Below, one piece after another: positions 11,110-20,518 of a DNA stretch of 64,000 bases (position 1 is the stretch's first letter; each line of letters starts with the position of its first letter). The notes beneath the pieces are model-generated. The model saw only the letters and a program-made list of their open reading frames with translations. It did not search any database and had not been told where the DNA came from. Made by a program: the position numbers and the translations under genes. Source of the stretch: Puccinia triticina (Eukaryota > Basidiomycota > Pucciniomycetes > Pucciniales > Pucciniaceae); assembly GCF_026914185.1 (NCBI RefSeq), contig NC_070564.1, forward strand, positions 7,502,001 to 7,566,000, written 5' to 3'.

Positions 11110-11696
11110 TCCCCCCCCAAGTAAATGTCTGTCCCCAGACATCAGAGGAAACAGGGAAATTAAGATGAAGTAAAGTAAAATAAGAAGTAAGATTTAAAGG
11201 AAAAAGATAAGAAGGAAAATTGAGGAGTTGATCCAATCCAAGGAGGGAAGTACCATCCAACCAAAGATGCCAAGTCCAGGAGGTCCAAATCCAAAGAGGG
11301 AATCAAGTGTCCAACCAAGGAGGCCTATTATTCAAACACAAACAAGGGAAAATGGAATCCAGGTATACTATCAAGGGTCCAAGTCCAAAAAGAAGAAGTC
11401 CTGATGATCCAATCCAAGGGGTCCAATGTCCAAAGAGAAGTCCAAATTCCAGGTCCAGAAGGTTGATAAAACTAACTAATAAACTATGATATGAAAAATC
11501 TTAACACTATATATATCTAGAAGATCCACTATTACTAATATTGATACTAAACTATTTCTAAAAACTAAAGCTGAGGGATTGGTATAACAATATCACCAGT
11601 AACACACTAGAGGTTACTACAAATGATGGAAGCTAAATGAGAAGACCCTTGCTATACTTAAAACAGTATAGACATATGGCGGGTAAACAACAACAA

Positions 11697-11880
11697 CAAG
11701 CCTAGATAGTAAACTATAACTCTAGGAAGATGAGATGATGGACATAACCTAGATAGTAAACTATCACTCTAGGAATATGAGATGATGAAAAAGACCTAGA
11801 TAGTAAACTATCACTCTAGGAATATGGGATGATAAACAAAGACCTAGATAGTAAACTATCACTCTAGGAATCTGAGAGGA
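11697..11880. repeat. Four-copy tandem repeat of about 48 bp
   Basis: The unit CCTAGATAGTAAACTATCAC followed by TCTAGGAATATGAGATGATG recurs four times inside the LARD-like element. Its core CTAGATAGTAAACTATCACTCTAG is partly self-complementary. It has no coding content. Confidence 0.82.
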
Positions 11881-13079
11881 TGGAGGTTCAGCTTTAGAAT
11901 AGAAGTAAGTGAAGGTCTCTTTAAAAATGCCAGTGAAACTAATGATGGTCCAGAGTGGTGGGAAGTCTAAATCATAAGATAAGAGGAAGGGTATATCTAG
12001 CAACTGTCCAAGAACTCCAGAAGATCCAGTATGGCCATATAACTATTTCTGAAAGAAACTAATGACTGATCCAAGGAAAGAATGAGGGGTCCAGATTCAG
12101 GGAATAGAAATTGAAGATGATGTTGATGTCTGAATGATGTGAAGTGATGAGTTTGTGATGAGAAAGGAAAAGTGATATGGTGACCAATAGTGACTGAGTT
12201 CCTGAGGGTTCCAATCCATGAAGTAGCTAGATCCAGTGTTTCATAAGGGAAAAGAGAGTTGAGATGATGTCCAAGAGAGGCTGAGTTTGTGAAGGTTCCA
12301 ATAGTTGATAAAGCCAGGTCCAGTGTTCTAAAAGAAGGAATAACAAAAACTAAACTGCAGAAAAATAGGGAACTGATATGGAAAAGATCCAGTGAGATGA
12401 TGAATGAGATGTTTAGATGAGGGAATGGTGGAAGTGATGATGAGAGAAAAAAAAGTAGGAAAAGCCTATTTATCAGAAGAGGGAAATATGTAGGATGAAG
12501 TGATTCAGGTGGAAGAAGTAGAGGAAGGATGAGTAATTGAGGATGAGTTGATTTGTTGAAGTTTTACATATTTGTAATGAGGTGAGGTGATGTCTTTTCT
12601 GATGCTTAACCTGACTGATTTTGATATTCTAAAATGGATATAAAAGATGATGATTTATCTGGAAAAATGGATGAAATGATGAGGGGATGAAAGGATTTTA
12701 TAGATGAGGAAGGAGGAAAAGATGTCTGATGAAATGGTTATCCAGGTGATGGAATTTATATGAGGTAGGAGGGTATTGTATGCCCCTTTGGGTCCATAAG
12801 CTTGTTGATTTTGTGGATGAAGATGAAGATGATTGTTTTTTTTCTATGAGTGCCTCTCCCTCATATATCTCTGGAATGATAGGATTTCTCCCTTTCTTTT
12901 ATATTGTAGGGAATTTTGTTGATTTTTTTCCAAATGTCCAGTCTCCAGACGCCGGTCGGTATCCATGTAGCAAGTCGCGTGCTGCGGCGAGTCCGTCGCG
13001 TAGGTCGCGCGCAATCCAATAACGCCCAAGGTAGGTAGGTAAGTGAAAAGGAAGTCAACCATAAGGGAAATGAAAGCCA

Positions 13080-13258
13080 ATCCGGGTCGCGCACCGGCGT
13101 CGAAATGTGCAATGAAAAGAAAAAAAAACCAATCCGGGTCGCACACCGGCGTCGCTTAATGAGAAGAGATCAAAGAAAGAAACCGTCCGGGTCGCACACC
13201 GGCGTCGCCTATCGATAAGAAAAAAAAAGAAACCAATCCGGGTCGCGCACCGGCGTCG
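13080..13258. repeat. Four-copy repeat, core CCGGGTCGCGCACCGGCGTCG
   Basis: The 21-bp core CCGGGTCGCRCACCGGCGTC(G) recurs at about 13082, 13134, 13187 and 13236, separated by A-rich spacers of about 30 bp. It is strongly GC-rich against an AT-rich background in the LARD-like interior and rich in CpG. It may be a binding-site array or a relic of an inserted element; the role is unknown. Confidence 0.78.
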
Positions 13259-14340
13259 AAAATCGATAAGGGATGCTGATTTGTGTTTTATAGAGAAACT
13301 AGTCGACGGATTTGTTTAATTTTTATATCAAAAGAAAGGAGAAGGTCTGGCGGTTTGATTTAGCTAACAATCAGCCCAAAATTTTGAGCGCGGAAGTTTT
13401 CGCAGCGTTTGAAGTTTGACCAAGTGGCTACGTATCAAATCCAACCGAGTGAGGATAGCGCAAAGAGGCGCTAATAACTTCTGAACTAGTCGTGGTGTAT
13501 TGCTAATTCTGGTATCAAACGAAAGAGGGGATCCTAGCAAACCTTTCGAGTATACAATATGTCCATAATGTTGAGTATCGAGGTGTCCTCTTGATGGATG
13601 AAGTTTGAACAACTTCTTGCTGGTAGAGAAGATGCAAATCCGAAGTAACTGCTCTGTGGCGAGCCCAATGAGAAGAATAATCCAATTTTGGGTTGTGCGA
13701 CGGGGTAACTGGTCGAGAAAAGCTGTTGAGAATCCAAGTGTGAAAGTCTCAGACTCGTTCCAAAAAAATGCTGGTCGCGAACTGCTCGCGTTCGAGTGAG
13801 AGCCCCCAATGCCTCCTGTATTTATAATTCCAAGTAGTCTGAAGGGAAACCCGTCGTTGTCCGTCCTTTTGTCGCGTCCTAGCGATTCACCTCCCTCGTC
13901 CTTTGCTAGTCCTCCTATATCCAACAAGTCAATCGTTTCGGCGCCGCCGGATACCTTCGCGCGACTCCTTGAAACTAGAAAAGCCCTTGTCTCAAGTACT
14001 GACCACCAAGTTTTAGGTCCTAATCTGTAGATTTCTGAAGTTTCCCTGTGGGTTGAAGCTGGATGAAGAGATTCAAAGATGGTGATATGGTTTTGAAAGA
14101 AGGTTGTTGAGGGTAGGTGAAAGAAGGAGATTGAAATGGAAGAATTATAGGTATGTAGTGAAGGAAAGTGCTGAAAGTGGAAAAGGAAACTGATGACTAT
14201 TGTTTTGTGTGGGTTTTGTAGGAATGGAGAGGAAGGGGAAAAGGAGTGGTATATTAAAAGGAGAGAAGAGGGATGGAGAAGTAGTATATAGCTGATGGTA
14301 AGAGTGCTACTCAGACTGAATGTTTCTGAAGTATAGAAAA

Positions 14341-14358
14341 GCCACTGTTGGGACACCA
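14341..14358 (-). promoter_or_regulatory. Primer-binding site of the LARD-like element
   Basis: Read on the minus strand, TGGTGTCCCAACAGTGGC starts two bases after the CCACA end of the 5' LTR (14361). A TGG start complementary to a tRNA 3' CCA end is the usual minus-strand DNA primer site. Which tRNA is used cannot be told from here. Confidence 0.6.
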
Positions 14359-14360
14359 CT

Positions 14361-15301
14361 TGTGGAACTACTCAAATGGGAGAATAGAGCTGGGAAGGGA
14401 AATGTATAACTACACTAGTACTAATGTAAGCTATGCCAAGGATGCTGATATAAGAGCTGCCTTCCTGACTAATACTGCTGGGGATGAGTGTAACACTAAG
14501 AAAAAAAAGAAGAAAGGTGTGGCTTTTCTACTCTAATCTTAGACTGACTAATACTATGAGCTGACTACTTGTACCTGTAGGGTATGAGGAGGAGAGGAGG
14601 AGTAGTGGGGGCAAAGATGAAAGGTGATGTGCAAATGTGAATGATATATGCAGGGGGATATATTTCTGGTATGTATGAAAGTGTATAAGATGTGTGAATG
14701 GCAATTTTATCTAATGGTGTGGTGAAAAGGTCATACAGGGTTTATGGGGTAGAAAGTGCATGTGCATGTCTATGTCTCTGTCTGGGGATACAACATATAG
14801 AGGGGAGTATATATGTGAGGAAATACAACAAGGGGAAATCATGATGAGCACAATGTAACAAGGTCTGAAGATGAACAATGATGAAATGTAATGATGAAGT
14901 GAAGTAATGATGAGCACTATGTAATGTCTATGTATGATGAGTGAGATATGTAATGTAATGATGAGCACTATGTAATGTACTGATGAAGTGAAGTAATGAT
15001 GAGCACTATGTAATGTAATGATGAAGTGAAGTAATGATGAGCACTATGTAATGTGTAATATATGTAGCTATGGTGATGATGACTGGAATATGTAATGTAG
15101 ATGAAATGTGAGAAGCAGGAAAATACCAATGAAACTGTATATGCTAATAACTTCTGATCCAAAGGGAATTTCAGGGTGGTATGAGTGAGTGACTAGGGGT
15201 AAAATGAGGTGTAGAATCTGAATCTGGAATAATAATGATGGATATGTGAAGGATATGTATGATATGAGAATAGTGATATGAGTGGGAACAGGGTTACCAC
15301 A
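14361..15301 (-). repeat. LTR (5' copy) of the LARD-like element
   Basis: This is the partner of 10169-11109. On the minus strand it is the upstream LTR, so element transcription would start within it. It carries the same AATGATGAGCACTATG tandem field (about 14882-15052). Confidence 0.88.
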
Positions 15302-16065
15302 CCGTCAGTACTGGCCATCGAGAGGAACATAATACACTCTTGATGGCCTGGACTGATCGGCCATCAAGAGGACATGCGCATCTCGCACAGTGACCCAACT
15401 GGTCATTGAGAGCAAAGCGCTTCACTCTTGATGGCCAGTCAGCGCAGGCCATCAAGAGTGTAGTATATTCCTCTTGATGGCCGGTACTGACGGGCCATCG
15501 AGTGGGGTGTGTATTTCCTCTCAATGGCCGATCAGTCCAGGCCATCAAGAGTGTATTATGTTCCTCTTGATGGCCAGTACTACTGACGGGCCATCAAGGG
15601 TGATGTGTATACACATCACCAAGAGAGTTTTGCTCTCGATGACCGGCCAGTACGGGCCTTCAAGAGTTTAGTGTTTTTGTCTCGATGGCCGGTGTAAGGC
15701 CATCGAGGGGTATGTGTATCACCTCTTGATGGCTGGTCAGTAGCGGCCATCAAGAGTATAAATAGTGCTTTACTCTTGCTGGCCGGTACTGACCGGCCAT
15801 CAAGAGGGTGTAGGGTGTTCCTCTTGATGGCCGGTACAGACGGGCCATCAAGGGAGCTAGGTGTGTGTGTCCCCTCGATGACCGGTTAGCACCGGCCATT
15901 GAGGGAGTTGTGCTCTCTTGCACCTGCCACTGAGAATGGCAGGTGACGAAATCCACAACAGGTGACGACAAACCCGGGGCGCGGGTTTAAATTTGAGTTT
16001 GGATTTCGTCAGCGCAACAAAATCCGGGTTACGTCAGCTGTTTGCTGGCGGTGTGGCGTAGTTGG

Positions 16066-16150
16066 GAGAGTGAGGCTCCCCATGTCTGATGAATATCAGG
16101 TTGCGTGTTTGACCCCCTCTGCAGACTATGGTGCATGCCAGCTAGCTGCG
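16066..16150 (+). other. tRNA-like / pol III promoter-like segment beside the palindrome
   Basis: TGGCGTAGTTGGGAG (from about 16070) fits the box A consensus, and GTTTGACCCCC some 55 bp downstream is one base from box B. I could not fold a proper acceptor or T stem, so it is not a functional tRNA gene. It may be a decayed tRNA gene or the head of a SINE-like element at the edge of the fold-back element. Confidence 0.3.
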
Positions 16151-16159
16151 CCGCTCATT

Positions 16160-16444
16160 TTTTGATGCCCGCCGGAATGTGGAGCCATCCAGCGGATGGT
16201 CCTTCAATCATCCGCTGAACGTTCCCTGGTCCGTACATGGGATGGTTTGTCCGAACCATCCGACGCGAGGGAAGTACAATGTCCGTCCAAAGGATGGACT
16301 CCCCCGCGCAAGAGCCGGACAGCCAAAGGTGCGACCATCGGTCCAACCAATGGATGTCCTGGATGGCCCGTGGTGTACGTAGTATGCGCGGGTCTGCGGA
16401 GGTATGGTAAAGTATAGTACAATCAGTTGGCCACAGGTGTCATG
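16160..16444. other. Short-word island (GGATGG / CCATCC) interrupted by the Gypsy insertion
   Basis: The words CCATCC, GGATGG and ATCCGCTG recur on both strands with no coding sequence. The Gypsy element enters at 16445 after the target bases CATG, and the same CATG follows its other LTR at 23200. The overlapping short frames are repeat artefacts. Confidence 0.55.
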
Positions 16445-16775
16445 TGTGGCGGGCGGGGCACAGGTATATGGGCTCAGTGGAAAAGGGGCTTAAGACGCTT
16501 TGTAGCTGAAAGTATGTAGATGAGAAATAGGATGATTTTCAAAGGAAGAGGTAGAAAGTCCTCATATTTATAGTAAAAGTATGTACAAGAACGTTGCGCG
16601 CATGACAGAGAGAAAGTATGAAACATCAGGGAAAGTATAGGAACGTGGCTGAAACCCGGACCAGGCTGGGCTGGGCCATAGTTATCATAACCAAGGTGAG
16701 CTAAGGGGCCTGGCTAAGCCAGGCCAACCAGCCGCTAAGTAGCGGTCGGGTTACCAAGTTAGCCCGACGGCTACA
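16445..16775 (-). repeat. 3' LTR of Gypsy A
   Basis: A 331-bp repeat that looks identical to 22869-23199. The pol stop lies only 18 bp from its inner edge, leaving room for the purine tract AAGGGGGGGG that primes plus-strand DNA. Confidence 0.93.
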
Positions 16776-16793
16776 ACATCCCCCCCCCTTAAG

Positions 16794-19700
16794 TTAAGGG
16801 GCTGACCCAGTCCCGCCGTCAATAAATTTACCATCAAATTTAACACGGAGGCGTCGAGGGGGAACTTTGAGCTTGGCAATAGCTTTCGTTTTTGCGAGGG
16901 CTTCCTTAGCAACTCGCGCGTCTTTTTGGCGAATGTCCTTCGCTATGGAAGGGGGCGTTGCCCACATATCATTCGGGATAAGGGAGCGGAGAGACACAGG
17001 TCGGAGATTATTGCCGTTTACAGGGCGGGGGTATTTTTTGCCATCCGGGGATTCGAGGATATAAACGTTGTTATCTAATTTGTTGATGATCTCGAAAGGA
17101 CCAAACCACCGAGCTTGTCCTTTCGTGTACTTTTCATTCCGAAGTTTCACGGACTGGCCAATATCGTAGACGATGACATCCGGTCCTAGTTTGTCATCGT
17201 AAGATTGTTTGTTCTTCAAAGAGCGATCTGCGATGCCAGAGAGAGCTTTGCAACGATTTTCATTGATTTGTTTGATTCGATTCCGGAGTTCGTCTTCTCC
17301 AGGGCAGATAGGGTTATTTGTGATCATCTTCTTCTTTTCGAAAGCGAGCGGTGGTGAAACACCATAAGTTAATTCGAACGGGGAAAATTTACTGCTATCG
17401 CTCGAATGAATGCGGGTTGAATAGAGTGCAGCAGGTAAGATGGCCTCCCATTTGGAGGGATCGCCGGTAGTATTCAGCCGGAAAATCGCGGCTTCAAGGA
17501 TACCGTTGTAGCGTTCATTTTTCCCATTTGTTTGAGGGTGATAGCCGGAGGTGTTCGATTTTTTTATTTTCGAAGCCTCAAGAAATTTAAGGAGACCTTT
17601 CGAGAGGAAATTCGAACCACGATCGGTGAGAAATTCCTTAGGAGTGCCGAAAGGAACAATAACATGTTCAATAAGAACGTCAGCAATCGCAGCTGCCGTA
17701 GCTTCCTTCATCGGAACTGCTATAGGCCAAGACGTGCAATGATCAATTACGGTTAAGATCCATTTGAACTTACTCGGAGAACTCTCGGGCATAGAGATGA
17801 AATCCGCGGACCATCGTTCAAAAGGTCCGACAGCCGGCAAAGGAACTTGTTCCGATGTTTGCTGCGTATGACGAGGTCGCTCAAACGTCTGGCAGACCCC
17901 ACATGTACAAATATAATGTTTAACATCTGTAGCCCGGTGGGGCCACCATCCGCGACCGCGGAGCAGAGATAATGTAGCGTCCCGACCACGATGGCCAAGG
18001 GAGTCATGGACCTGGGTGAGCAAGTCCAAACGGTGCTGGAAAGGAATAAAAGGAGACTTTTCGCTCCTCCCCGGACGTCCTGTATAGAGCAAGGTCTCTT
18101 CGTCAGCGTCATAAGAAAAATAATCAAGATTCTCTTTGGCTGTATCAATCAAAGTAAGAGAGATGGAAGGAGGGATGGGAGTGTCGTCGAGAATGTAAGG
18201 AATAAGGAGGGGCCAGTCAGACGGGTGAAGATCCTCGGAAACGTCCTGGATTATGAAGAGATTGGCCCGCCGTGATAAAGCATCAGGGACGATATTGTCT
18301 GAGCCTTTTTTGTATTTAACCTCGATATCCATCTCGGAGAATTCCTTGATCCACCGAGAGAGCCGTTTGGAAGGAACCTTCTGAGAGTGGAGGTACTGGA
18401 GAGAAGCGTGGTCGGTGTAGACAATGGTCGTGGCGACGGCGCCGTCCAGATAAACATGCCATTTGCGCCACGAATGAATGATGGCCAGCAGTTCGCGCTC
18501 CTGAGCTGGATAGTTTCGTTGGGCGGAATTTAATTTGCTGGACTCAAAGGCGACAGGATGGTCGCTCCCATCCGGACCGAGTTGTAAGAGAACGGCGCCA
18601 ATCGCAAAGTCGGAGGCGTCCGTCTCAATGGTGTAGGGTTTGGAAGGGTTCGGAGTGAGAAGGACAGGGGCCGTTATCAAGGCTTTTTTCAATTCCAGAA
18701 AAGCGGCCTCATGGAGAGGAAACCACTTAACAACCTGGCGTTTGATAACATTTCCTGCCGTCAGATCATGCAGGGGGGAGGCTATTTTGGCGAAGTTCTT
18801 AACATACCGTCTGTAGAACCCACACAAGCCAAGAAAACTCCGAACATCATGAACATTTGATGGACAAGGCCAATTATCGACAGCTTCTAGTTTGTCAGGC
18901 ATTGGCCGGATCCCGTTTTGAGAAACGAGATGACCGACATACTGAATTTCCTTGAGGCCGAAGGAACACTTGTGTCCACTGCAACGCAGCTCTTCAGCTT
19001 GCAAAGCAGCCAGGACCGTTTCTACATGTTTAATATGATCAGCCTCTGACGTCGAGTAAATCAATATGTCATCAAGATAAACTTGAACAAAAACATCAAT
19101 GTACTCACGAAGAATGTGCGTCATCATTCGTTGAAAAGTACTTGGGGCATTAACAAGCCCAAAGGGCATAACAAGCCATTCGTAATGGCCGTATTTCGTC
19201 CCAAAAGCCGTTTTGGGTACATCAGCAGGGGCAATTTTCATCTGATGAAAACCCTGCTGTAAATCAATTTTAGAAAAGTACTTCGCACCTTGAAGGGAGT
19301 CGAAGCATTCTTGAATCAACGGGAGAGGGTGTCGATCCTTCTTTGTGACAGCATTCAAAGCGCGGTAGTCCACACAAAATCGAAGGGAACCCGAAGCATT
19401 TTTGGCGAAAAGAATTGGCGAAGACCAAGCTGAAGTTGAGGGCCGGATGAAGCCGGTGCTCTGTAACTTGTGAAGCCGGGTTTTCAATTCTTGAAGCAAT
19501 AGGGGAGACATCTGCCGAACGTTCTGATATACTGGCTTCGCGTCCCCAGTATCAATAAGATGCTCAATAACGCGCTCTTTGTGAGAGACCGAGTCAATCG
19601 GGTTGAAAAGTTTCTCAAACCGAGAGACCAGAGATCGAAGACAAGAGCCGAAAGGTTCTGAGCCGCTGAAATTTGTCGGAAAACAAGCAGAAGGTGTCTC

Positions 19701-20507
19701 CCAAGGGCCAAGAACGTTCAGAGTACCGTCAACAATCGTACACACAAAGACTTCCACCGAAGGCTTGCGCATTTCACGGCGAAAAGCTTTTCGAGATAGC
19801 GGAATGAGTTCCGGATCCGAGGTGAAAGTTTGAAGAGTGTGAATCGAGGAGGCAGAAGAACCGGAGTGAGGAAAAAAGGACGTCGTGGCACCATTGGGTT
19901 TTTGAATAACCCATTCATTTCGTGCCCAGTCAGTTGATTTGACGTTCGTAGCAATCCAATCACGACCCAAAATGATATCGTACTGGGAAAGAGGAGCTAC
20001 TCGACAACTAACAGGAGTAACAAAGTCGACAAGCATCAGCTTTAAGTCACAAATTTTGTTACTATGAACAACGTCAACAAAAGCGCCTGCAACGGCGTAA
20101 GGAGTAGCGGAGAAGGAGGTGGGAAAACCTCGATCTGAAAGAAATCTTTCCGATACATACAATGAACCTGCACCAGTATCTAAGAGAATGTTAGCTAGAC
20201 GACCCTTGATGGAAAGAAAAAAATCTGTTTTTAGGTTACTTTCATGAACCAAAGAGTTAACCAAGGGTTGATCAAATCCCATGCAATCACTCAAAACATC
20301 AATAGATGTCGTACTTACTATCTCGTCTTCAAATGGAAGAGGACACTCTGTCCCCAAATCTGGGTGATCAGAAACATGTACTATAGTCGTTTTCGACACA
20401 TCACGAGTGTCACAATGGCGCTCAGTCACTTCAGGTTCAACGAGTGTAATTTCATTACAAGAATTTACAAGAAGAGAAGGGACAACAAGAGTCGGCGGGA
20501 GAGACAA
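16794..20507 (-). CDS. Gypsy A Pol: protease, RT, RNase H, integrase
   Basis: A 1237-aa open frame without interruption. Aspartic protease active site L-L-D-T-G-A-G is at about residue 110. The RT palm has V-Y-L-D-D-I-L near 477. RNase H has E-T-D-A-S-D-F near 625 and Y-T-D-H-A-S-L further on. The integrase HHCC zinc module starts at H-D-S-L-G-H near 832, and its catalytic core has D at S-A-D-F-I, D at L-T-D-R-G-S-N and E at N-G-K-N-E-R-Y-N. It ends in a basic tail with no chromodomain. The frame starts just after the gag stop at 20519-20521 with no ATG at that point, so expression probably needs frameshifting or reinitiation. All catalytic residues are present, so this copy may supply Pol in trans. 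Confidence 0.93.
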   Translation of the reverse strand: MSLPPTLVVPSLLVNSCNEITLVEPEVTERHCDTRDVSKTTIVHVSDHPDLGTECPLPFEDEIVSTTSIDVLSDCMGFDQPLVNSLVHESNLKTDFFLSIKGRLANILLDTGAGSLYVSERFLSDRGFPTSFSATPYAVAGAFVDVVHSNKICDLKLMLVDFVTPVSCRVAPLSQYDIILGRDWIATNVKSTDWARNEWVIQKPNGATTSFFPHSGSSASSIHTLQTFTSDPELIPLSRKAFRREMRKPSVEVFVCTIVDGTLNVLGPWETPSACFPTNFSGSEPFGSCLRSLVSRFEKLFNPIDSVSHKERVIEHLIDTGDAKPVYQNVRQMSPLLLQELKTRLHKLQSTGFIRPSTSAWSSPILFAKNASGSLRFCVDYRALNAVTKKDRHPLPLIQECFDSLQGAKYFSKIDLQQGFHQMKIAPADVPKTAFGTKYGHYEWLVMPFGLVNAPSTFQRMMTHILREYIDVFVQVYLDDILIYSTSEADHIKHVETVLAALQAEELRCSGHKCSFGLKEIQYVGHLVSQNGIRPMPDKLEAVDNWPCPSNVHDVRSFLGLCGFYRRYVKNFAKIASPLHDLTAGNVIKRQVVKWFPLHEAAFLELKKALITAPVLLTPNPSKPYTIETDASDFAIGAVLLQLGPDGSDHPVAFESSKLNSAQRNYPAQERELLAIIHSWRKWHVYLDGAVATTIVYTDHASLQYLHSQKVPSKRLSRWIKEFSEMDIEVKYKKGSDNIVPDALSRRANLFIIQDVSEDLHPSDWPLLIPYILDDTPIPPSISLTLIDTAKENLDYFSYDADEETLLYTGRPGRSEKSPFIPFQHRLDLLTQVHDSLGHRGRDATLSLLRGRGWWPHRATDVKHYICTCGVCQTFERPRHTQQTSEQVPLPAVGPFERWSADFISMPESSPSKFKWILTVIDHCTSWPIAVPMKEATAAAIADVLIEHVIVPFGTPKEFLTDRGSNFLSKGLLKFLEASKIKKSNTSGYHPQTNGKNERYNGILEAAIFRLNTTGDPSKWEAILPAALYSTRIHSSDSSKFSPFELTYGVSPPLAFEKKKMITNNPICPGEDELRNRIKQINENRCKALSGIADRSLKNKQSYDDKLGPDVIVYDIGQSVKLRNEKYTKGQARWFGPFEIINKLDNNVYILESPDGKKYPRPVNGNNLRPVSLRSLIPNDMWATPPSIAKDIRQKDARVAKEALAKTKAIAKLKVPPRRLRVKFDGKFIDGGTGSAP

Positions 20508-20518
20508 TTCCTCACCGA

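Larger units (their letters stand above)
10169..15301 (-). mobile_element. Non-autonomous LTR retrotransposon (LARD-like), 941-bp LTRs
   Basis: Two 941-bp direct repeats (10169-11109 and 14361-15301) begin TGTGG and end CCACA, and differ at only about three positions by eye. They are flanked by the 4-bp duplication CCGT (10165-10168 and 15302-15305). On the minus strand a primer-binding site beginning TGGTGTCCCAACAGTGGC follows the LTR at 14358, and a purine tract TGGGGGGGGA precedes the other LTR at 11110-11119, which fixes the orientation. The 3.25-kb interior encodes no gag, protease, RT or integrase, so it depends on another element. High LTR identity means a recent insertion, in one arm of the older palindrome. 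Confidence 0.88.
9709..16045. mobile_element. 1.2-kb fold-back palindrome, split by an LTR element
   Basis: The segment 9709-10168 plus 15302-16045 forms one palindrome centred near 15443. The outer text ACAGGTGACGTAATCCGG (left) and the block CACCTGCCATTCTCAGTGGC are mirrored at the right end (15907-16045). The inner words TTGATGGCCGGT and ACCGGCCATCAAG also mirror one another. Removing the LTR element at 10169-15301 makes the two arms about 600 bp each, which is good evidence that the palindrome came first. It contains no gene. It is a fold-back or giant-TIR element able to form a long hairpin in single strands or RNA. Confidence 0.78.

Noticed and set aside
10373..11142. Minus-strand frames rich in His, Ile, Tyr and Leu
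   Set aside because: They lie wholly within the LTR tandem field and recur in the other LTR, a composition artefact.
13364..14359. 331-codon minus-strand frame in the LARD-like element
   Set aside because: It starts without an ATG inside the primer-binding site, has no recognisable motif, and its N-terminal third is low complexity. It is treated as non-coding leader.
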